Under the pieces are notes generated by a model. That model was not told where the DNA came from, ran no database searches, and worked only from the letters and a program-made list of their open reading frames with translations. Below are positions 59,209 through 64,000 of a stretch of 64,000 nt of DNA, in pieces. The number at the start of each line of letters is the position of its first letter. The first letter of the stretch is position 1. Made by a program: the position numbers and the translations under genes. Source of the DNA: Streptomyces lincolnensis (lineage in GTDB: Bacteria; Actinomycetota; Actinomycetes; Streptomycetales; Streptomycetaceae); assembly GCF_001685355.1 (NCBI RefSeq), contig NZ_CP016438.1, positions 9,052,001-9,116,000 of the forward strand, in the 5' to 3' direction.

Positions 59209-59984
59209 GCGGCGAGGGACTGACCGTCCGCGACCTGCGGGTGACCTTCGACGGGTTCAAGGCCGTCGATGGCGTCGACCTGGACATCCGCCCCGGCGAC
59301 CTGCGCTTCCTCATCGGACCGAACGGCGCGGGCAAGACCACGCTGGTCGACGCGGTCACCGGCCTGGTGAAGGCCGCCGGCTCGGTGCGCTTCGGCGACG
59401 AGGAGCTCCTCGGCAGGCCCGTGCACCGCATCGCCCGCCTGGGCATCGGCCGCACCTTCCAGACGGCCACGGTCTTCGAGGAACTGACCGTCCTTCAGAA
59501 CCTCGACATCGCGGCGGGCGCCGGACGCGGCCCGCTGACCATGCTGCGGCGCCGCAAGAACGTCCCCGAGGCGGTCACGAAGGCGTTGGAGACCACCGGC
59601 CTGACCGACCTGCGCGACCGGCCGGCGGGCGTGCTGGCCCACGGCCAGAAGCAGTGGCTGGAGATCGGCATGCTGCTCGTGCAGGACGTGAAACTGCTGC
59701 TGCTCGACGAGCCGGTCGCCGGCATGAGCCACGACGAACGCGAGGCCACCGGCGCGCTGTTGCAGCGGGTGAGCGAGGACCACACCGTCGTCGTCATCGA
59801 GCACGACATGGACTTCATGCGCTCCTTCGCCCGCAGCGTCTCCGTCCTGCACGCGGGCCAGGTCCTCAGTGAGGGCACGGTCGCCGAGGTGCAGGCGGAC
59901 ACCAAGGTCCAGGAGGTCTACCTCGGGCGGGCTTCGGAACCCGAGCCGACCGTCGCGTCCCTGACCGTCCCCGAGGAGGCGTGA
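59205..59984 (+). CDS. urtD: Urea ABC transporter ATP-binding protein UrtD
   Basis: 259 residues. Walker A GPNGAGKTT, Q-loop region TFQTATVFEELTVLQNL, signature LAHGQKQWLEIG (the urea-transporter variant of LSGG) and Walker B LLLLDEPVAGMS. It hydrolyses ATP to drive urea uptake, paired with UrtE. Start overlaps the urtC stop by four bases. Confidence 0.95.
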   Translation: MSGEGLTVRDLRVTFDGFKAVDGVDLDIRPGDLRFLIGPNGAGKTTLVDAVTGLVKAAGSVRFGDEELLGRPVHRIARLGIGRTFQTATVFEELTVLQNLDIAAGAGRGPLTMLRRRKNVPEAVTKALETTGLTDLRDRPAGVLAHGQKQWLEIGMLLVQDVKLLLLDEPVAGMSHDEREATGALLQRVSEDHTVVVIEHDMDFMRSFARSVSVLHAGQVLSEGTVAEVQADTKVQEVYLGRASEPEPTVASLTVPEEA

Positions 59985-59989
59985 CGCCC

Positions 59990-60682
59990 ATGCTGGAAAT
60001 CAGCTCCGTCCAGGTCGGCTACGACCGAACCACCGTGCTGCACGGCGTGAGCGTCACCGTTCCGACGGACGGCGTCGCGACCGTCCTGGGCCACAACGGC
60101 GCCGGCAAGAGCACCCTGCTGCGCGCGGCCATGGGCCTGCTGAAGCCGAGGCGGGGGACCGTCCTACTGGACGGCGAGGACATCACCCACCTCGCCCCCC
60201 ACCAGCGCGTGGCCCGGGGAATGGCCTACGTCCCCCAGGGACAGCAGTCCTTCCCCCATCTGACCACCGCCGAGAACCTCCAACTCGTCGCGGACGGCCG
60301 CCCCGAGGGCAGGCAGGCCGTCACGGAGGCCCTGGACCTCTTCCCGGTCCTGCGGGAACTGTCCGGCCGACGCGCCGGCCTGCTCTCCGGAGGCCAGCGC
60401 CAGCAGCTCGCCATCGCCCGAGCCCTGATCACCCGCCCCAGGCTCCTCCTCCTCGACGAGCCGACCGAGGGCATCCAGCCTTCCGTCGTCGCCGAGATCG
60501 AGGAGACCATCCTCGCCCTGACCAGGCGGGGCGGCCTGTCCGTCCTCCTGGTGGAACAGCACGTCGGCTTCGCCATGCGCGCCGCCCAGCGGTACTACGT
60601 GCTGGAGGCGGGGCGTGTGACGTCCTCGGGCGAGGGCGGCACGGGCGCCGAGCAGACCGTACGGGCCGCGCTCAGCGTGTGA
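59990..60682 (+). CDS. urtE: Urea ABC transporter ATP-binding protein UrtE
   Basis: 230 residues. Walker A GHNGAGKST, MAYVPQGQQSFPHLTTAENL (typical of UrtE), signature LSGGQRQQ, Walker B LLLLDEPTEGIQPSVV, and H-loop VEQHVGFA. ATG 59990 is preferred; GTG 59981 overlaps the urtD stop and is an alternative. It ends the urt operon at a very strong terminator. Confidence 0.95.
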   Translation: MLEISSVQVGYDRTTVLHGVSVTVPTDGVATVLGHNGAGKSTLLRAAMGLLKPRRGTVLLDGEDITHLAPHQRVARGMAYVPQGQQSFPHLTTAENLQLVADGRPEGRQAVTEALDLFPVLRELSGRRAGLLSGGQRQQLAIARALITRPRLLLLDEPTEGIQPSVVAEIEETILALTRRGGLSVLLVEQHVGFAMRAAQRYYVLEAGRVTSSGEGGTGAEQTVRAALSV

Positions 60683-60687
60683 GAACT

Positions 60688-60719
60688 CCGGGCCGGTGCG
60701 GGTGTCCGCACCGGCCCGG
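60688..60719. terminator. Bidirectional hairpin terminator
   Basis: CCGGGCCGGTGCGG (60688-60701), four-base loop, exact 14-base complement (60706-60719), between convergent urtE and metE. Confidence 0.9.
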
Positions 60720-60726
60720 TGCTGTC

Positions 60727-63051
60727 TCAGGAACCGCCCGTGGGCAGGTCGTCCCGGATCTCACGGGCCGCCGTCACCAGGTTCTCCAGTGAGGCGCGCA
60801 CCTCGGGCCAGGCGCGGGTCTTCAGGCCGCAGTCGGGGTTCACCCAGAGCCGTTCGGCCGGGATCGCCTCAAGTCCCTTGCGGAGCAGGGCCGCTGCCTC
60901 GGCGGCACTCGGCACGCGCGGGGAGTGGATGTCGTAGACACCCGGTCCCGCCTCGCGCGGGTAGCCGTGGTCGGCCAGCTCCCGGGCGATGTGCATGTGG
61001 GAGCGGGCCGCCTCCAGGCTGATGACGTCGGCGTCGAGATCGTCGATGGCCTGGACGATGTCGCCGAACTCGGCGTAGCACATGTGGGTGTGGATCTGGG
61101 TGCCGGGCAGCACCCCGCCGGTGGTCAGGCGGAACGCCTCCGTGGCCCACGCCAGATACCCCGGCCGGTCGGCGGCCCGCAGCGGCAGGGTCTCGCGCAG
61201 CGCGGGCTCGTCGACCTGGATGACCGACGTCCCGGCCGCCTCCAGGTCGTTCACCTCCTCGCGCAGGGCGAGGGCGACCTGCCGGGCGGTGTCGGCGAGC
61301 GGCTGGTCGTCGCGGACGAAGGACCAGGCCAGCATCGTGACCGGGCCGGTGAGCATGCCCTTGACGGGGCGCGCGGTCAGCGACTGGGCGTACGTCGTCC
61401 AGCGCACGGTCATCGGCTCCGGGCGGGAGATGTCCCCGGCCAGGATCGGCGGCCGGACATAGCGGGTGCCGTAGGACTGCACCCAGCCGTGCCGGGTGGC
61501 GAGGTAGCCGGTCAGCCGCTCGGCGAAGTACTGGACCATGTCGCCCCGTTCGGGCTCGCCGTGCACCAGGACGTCGATGCCGGCCTTCTCCTGGAAGGCG
61601 ATCACCTCGCGGACCTCGGCCTCGATGCGCCGCTCGTACTCGGCGGCACCGATCCGCCCGGCCCGCAGGTCGGCGCGGGCGGTGCGCAGTTCACCGGTCT
61701 GCGGGAACGAACCGATGGTGGTCGTGGGCAGCGGCGGCAGGTTCAGCCGGGCGCGCTGGGCGAGCGTGCGTTCCGCGTACGGCGCGGAGCGGCGGGTGTC
61801 GGCCGCGGTGACGGCGTCCGTGCGGGCGCGCACGGACGGGTCCCGGGTGAGGGGGGAGGCGGCGCGGGAGGCCAGGTCGGCCCGGTTGGCGGCGAGTTCG
61901 GCGGCGATGGCGTGGGTGCCGTGGGCCAGGCCGCGCGCCAGGGTGACGATCTCGTCGGTCTTCTGCCGGGCGAAGGCGAGCCAGCGGGCGATCTGCGGTG
62001 CGATGTCAGGCTCGGCCGAGGCGTCGAGCGGGACGTGCAGCAGGGAGCAGGAGGCGGCGACGTCGACCCGGTCGGCGAGGCCGAGCAGGGTGCCCAGGAC
62101 GGACAGGGACCGCTCCAGATCGTTGATCCAGATATTGCGGCCGTCCACCACGCCCGCGACCAGCCGCTTCCCGGGCAGCCCGCCGACCGCCGCGAGGGCG
62201 TCCAGATGCGCGGCGGCCGGACCGGTGAAGTCCAGCGCGAGCCCCTCGACGGGCGCCTTGGCCAGCACGGGCAGGGCCTCGCCGAGCCGGTCGAAGTACG
62301 AGGCCACCAGCAGCTTCGGCCGGTCGGTGAGGGCGCCGAGCTCGCGGTAGGCGCGGGCGGCGGCGTTCAGTTCGGCCGGGGAACGGTCCTGGACGAGGGC
62401 GGGTTCGTCCAGCTGGACCCAGGCCGCTCCGGCGGCGCGCAGGTCGGCGAGCACCTCGGCGTAGACGGGCAGCAGCCGGTCCAGCAGGGTCAGCGGGTCG
62501 AAGCCGGGGGCGACACCGGGAGCGGGCTTGGCGAGCAGCAGGTAGGTGACCGGGCCGACCAGGACGGGCCGCGCGGTCAGACCCAGCGCGAGGGCCTCCC
62601 GCAGCTCACCGACCTGCTTCGCGGAGTCGGCGGCGAAGACGGTGTCGGGGCCCAACTCGGGTACGAGATAGTGGTAGTTGGTGTCGAACCACTTGGTCAT
62701 CTCCAGCGGCGCCACCTCCTGCGTGCCGCGGGCCATGGCGAAGTAGCCGTCCAGCGCGTCCGCCTCGACGGCGGCACGGTGACGGGCGGGGATCGCGCCC
62801 ACCATGACGGTGGTGTCCAGGACGTGGTCGTAGTACGAGAAGTCGCCGGTCGGCACCTCGTGGAGGCCGGCGTCGGCCAACTGCCGCCAGGTGGAACGGC
62901 GTAGCGCGGCCGCCGTCCGGTGGAGGTCGTCGGCGCCGACGCGGCCCTTCCAGTAGCCCTCGACCGCCTTCTTCAGTTCCCGGTTCGGGCCCTGGCGGGG
63001 ATGGCCGTACACGGTGGCCCGTGCTGCCGCGGCTGCGGACTTCGCTGTCAC
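60727..63051 (-). CDS. metE: Cobalamin-independent methionine synthase
   Basis: 774 residues, full-length MetE. The N-terminal barrel starts [21 protein letters not shown]. The C-terminal catalytic barrel carries the zinc ligands in HTHMCYAEF (His and Cys) and PDCGLKTR (Cys), with TTIGSFPQT and [11 protein letters not shown] binding folate and homocysteine. It makes methionine from homocysteine and methyl-tetrahydrofolate polyglutamate. GTG 63051 has an AAGGAGAG site. A B12 riboswitch in its leader shuts it off when cobalamin allows MetH to work, so a metH gene is expected elsewhere. Confidence 0.97.
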   Translation of the reverse strand: MTAKSAAAAARATVYGHPRQGPNRELKKAVEGYWKGRVGADDLHRTAAALRRSTWRQLADAGLHEVPTGDFSYYDHVLDTTVMVGAIPARHRAAVEADALDGYFAMARGTQEVAPLEMTKWFDTNYHYLVPELGPDTVFAADSAKQVGELREALALGLTARPVLVGPVTYLLLAKPAPGVAPGFDPLTLLDRLLPVYAEVLADLRAAGAAWVQLDEPALVQDRSPAELNAAARAYRELGALTDRPKLLVASYFDRLGEALPVLAKAPVEGLALDFTGPAAAHLDALAAVGGLPGKRLVAGVVDGRNIWINDLERSLSVLGTLLGLADRVDVAASCSLLHVPLDASAEPDIAPQIARWLAFARQKTDEIVTLARGLAHGTHAIAAELAANRADLASRAASPLTRDPSVRARTDAVTAADTRRSAPYAERTLAQRARLNLPPLPTTTIGSFPQTGELRTARADLRAGRIGAAEYERRIEAEVREVIAFQEKAGIDVLVHGEPERGDMVQYFAERLTGYLATRHGWVQSYGTRYVRPPILAGDISRPEPMTVRWTTYAQSLTARPVKGMLTGPVTMLAWSFVRDDQPLADTARQVALALREEVNDLEAAGTSVIQVDEPALRETLPLRAADRPGYLAWATEAFRLTTGGVLPGTQIHTHMCYAEFGDIVQAIDDLDADVISLEAARSHMHIARELADHGYPREAGPGVYDIHSPRVPSAAEAAALLRKGLEAIPAERLWVNPDCGLKTRAWPEVRASLENLVTAAREIRDDLPTGGS

Positions 63052-63125
63052 GGAACTCTCCTTCGCGAGCTGTTCACGTAGAACGACCCTGGCGACGGGG
63101 AGAGGCGGAGGAAACGGCCGACCGG

Positions 63126-63160
63126 GCGGACGCACGAAACCCGTGCCCGCCCGTGTCCGC
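63126..63160 (-). promoter_or_regulatory. Hairpin between riboswitch and metE start
   Basis: Nested arms GCGGAC/GTCCGC (63126-63131 / 63155-63160) and GCACG/CGTGC (63132-63136 / 63142-63146). Possible expression platform of the riboswitch; whether it terminates or only blocks is not clear. Confidence 0.4.
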
Positions 63161-63211
63161 GCCGACCCGCCCTCGGAGTCACCGGGATCTCCGCGTACGA
63201 GCCGGTCGTAC

Positions 63212-63415
63212 ACGGGCAGTGGCAGGTCTTCGGACTCACGGGCCCGCCTCGTGTCCCACGAGGCACCTACTGGCCGTCGCTTCCCGGATCCGCTTGCCGG
63301 ATCCAGTGCGTATGACGGCGGTCGTTCCCGTTCACCGCTGCGGGGCAGTCCCGGATTCCCACCGGGTTCCCTCTTGCGACGCGCCTGCCTGGGGGACAGG
63401 GCGAACCAGCTGCGC
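63212..63415 (-). ncRNA. Cobalamin (B12) riboswitch in the metE leader
   Basis: Read on the minus strand, the conserved core GGGAACCCGGTGGGAATCC, then GGGACTGCCCCGCAGCGGTGA, is followed downstream by a B12 box (AGTCCGAAGACCTGCCACTG, within 63217-63239). Order and spacing match the AdoCbl riboswitch, and metE is a classic target. Ends are approximate. Confidence 0.9.
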
Positions 63416-63462
63416 CGCCAGCTTATACAGCCGGGGCCGCCTTGTCCTCCACCCCTCTTACC

Positions 63463-63477
63463 TGCAATTAATATGCA
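63463..63477 (+). promoter_or_regulatory. Nur-like nickel-control box
   Basis: TGCAA-TTAAT-ATGCA matches the Streptomyces Nur motif tGCaa-N5-ttGCA except for one base, in a small AT-rich island 35 bp before the nikA-like start. Confidence 0.6.
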
Positions 63478-63511
63478 ACAACGGAATGACAGCAGTAAGG
63501 GTGTGAGGTTG

Positions 63512-64000
63512 ATGGGGACGAGCCGGATACGAGGAGCCGCCGTGGTGGCGGCGATGGTCACGGGGGCCGTCGCCTGCTCGGCACCCGGCGGGGGTGGAAG
63601 CGGGGGAGGGGCCGCCGACTCGGTCGTGATCGGGGTGGCCTCCGAGCCGGACACGCTCAGCCCGCTGCTCGGCTACGGCAAGGACGGCAACTCCAAGATC
63701 TTCGACGGCCTGCTGGCCCGGGACGCCGAGCTGAAGCTGAGACCCGCGCTGGCGAAGGCGCTGCCCGAGGTAGGCGACGGCGGCCGCAGGTACACCTTCA
63801 CCCTGCGCGACGGCGTCACGTTCAGCGACGGCCGGCCACTGACGGCCGCCGACGTGGTCTTCACCTACCGGACCGTCCTGGACGAGAAGACCAACAACCC
63901 CTCCAGGAGCGAACTGGACGCCGTCCGGGAGGTCCGCGCCGCCGGCGACGACAAGGTCGTCTTCACCCTCAAGTACCCCTACGCGGCCTTCGCCGGACGC
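63512..64000 (+). CDS. nikA: Nickel/peptide ABC transporter substrate-binding lipoprotein (3' truncated)
   Basis: The first 163 residues are visible; the gene runs off the window. Signal peptide with lipobox AVAC (about residue 22), a Gly/Ser linker, and then the family 5 solute-binding core: [72 protein letters not shown]. Family 5 proteins bind peptides or nickel complexes. The Nur-like box upstream points to nickel and to the nikABCDE importer, hence the symbol; this depends on the box being real. Confidence 0.75.
   Translation, partial: MGTSRIRGAAVVAAMVTGAVACSAPGGGGSGGGAADSVVIGVASEPDTLSPLLGYGKDGNSKIFDGLLARDAELKLRPALAKALPEVGDGGRRYTFTLRDGVTFSDGRPLTAADVVFTYRTVLDEKTNNPSRSELDAVREVRAAGDDKVVFTLKYPYAAFAGR

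Noticed and set aside
60727..63654. A 975-codon frame extending metE upstream through its leader
   Set aside because: The extension runs through the B12 riboswitch and has no MetE similarity; the GTG at 63051 with AAGGAGAG is the right start.
1..64000. CRISPR arrays, tRNA or rRNA genes, restriction-modification or other known defence systems
   Set aside because: No regularly spaced repeats, no cloverleaf with CCA-adjacent ends, and no nuclease or methylase motifs were recognised by eye; a covariance search could still find a short RNA.

Overview
This window is high-GC actinobacterial DNA, almost certainly from a Streptomyces chromosome. The evidence is GC-saturated third codon positions, frequent GTG starts, many promoters placed so that the transcript begins at the start codon (leaderless), long GC-rich hairpin terminators, and operator logic known from Streptomyces (sigmaR, GlnR, Nur, B12 riboswitch, LacI and TetR palindromes). 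No tRNA, rRNA or CRISPR array was seen.

Layout. 1-4.4 kb: the 3' end of a galactoside import and hydrolysis operon (binding protein, two permeases, GH42 beta-galactosidase). 4.4-29.4 kb: ordinary chromosomal genes, mostly regulator plus enzyme pairs. These include an XRE regulator with an SDR, a transglutaminase-like protein, a CoA transferase, MarR, PucR and LysR regulators, an esterase, TerC, an F420-type oxidoreductase, TetR with an FMN reductase, LacI with an aldehyde dehydrogenase, thioredoxin with a flavoprotein disulfide reductase, MerR with an MFS pump, peptide deformylase, a PepSY protein, and MarR with pirin. 29.4-35.3 kb: a scarred accessory segment. An 8-bp tandem repeat and a dead IS5-type transposase lie on its left. 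Then comes a compact three-gene operon (ABC ATPase, ABC membrane protein, and a 623-residue fusion of a squalene/phytoene-synthase-like domain to a complete cis-prenyltransferase), followed by an SMI1/KNR4 gene and several gene fragments. 35.3-41.3 kb: an MMPL transporter, a two-component system, and a TetR/dehydrogenase pair with two perfect operators. 41.3-43.4 kb: an aminotransferase and a broken glycosyltransferase. 43.4-52.4 kb: an alpha-galactosidase locus (GH36, LacI with two perfect operators, sugar ABC importer, secreted clan GH-A glycosidase with carbohydrate-binding modules). 52.5-60.7 kb: nitrogen scavenging, with urtABCDE, an AmiC-like cytoplasmic amide/urea binding protein, and GntR and MarR regulators. 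60.7-64 kb: metE under a cobalamin riboswitch, divergent from the start of a probable nickel importer gene (nikA) that has a Nur-like box upstream.

How the parts fit. The two sugar loci each combine an importer with glycosidases for galactose-containing oligosaccharides. The urea importer, nickel importer and B12-controlled metE form a nitrogen and metal-cofactor neighbourhood, since urease needs nickel. The most unusual feature is the prenyltransferase fusion with its private ABC transporter, lying between mobile-element and gene-decay scars; I know of no characterised protein with this architecture.
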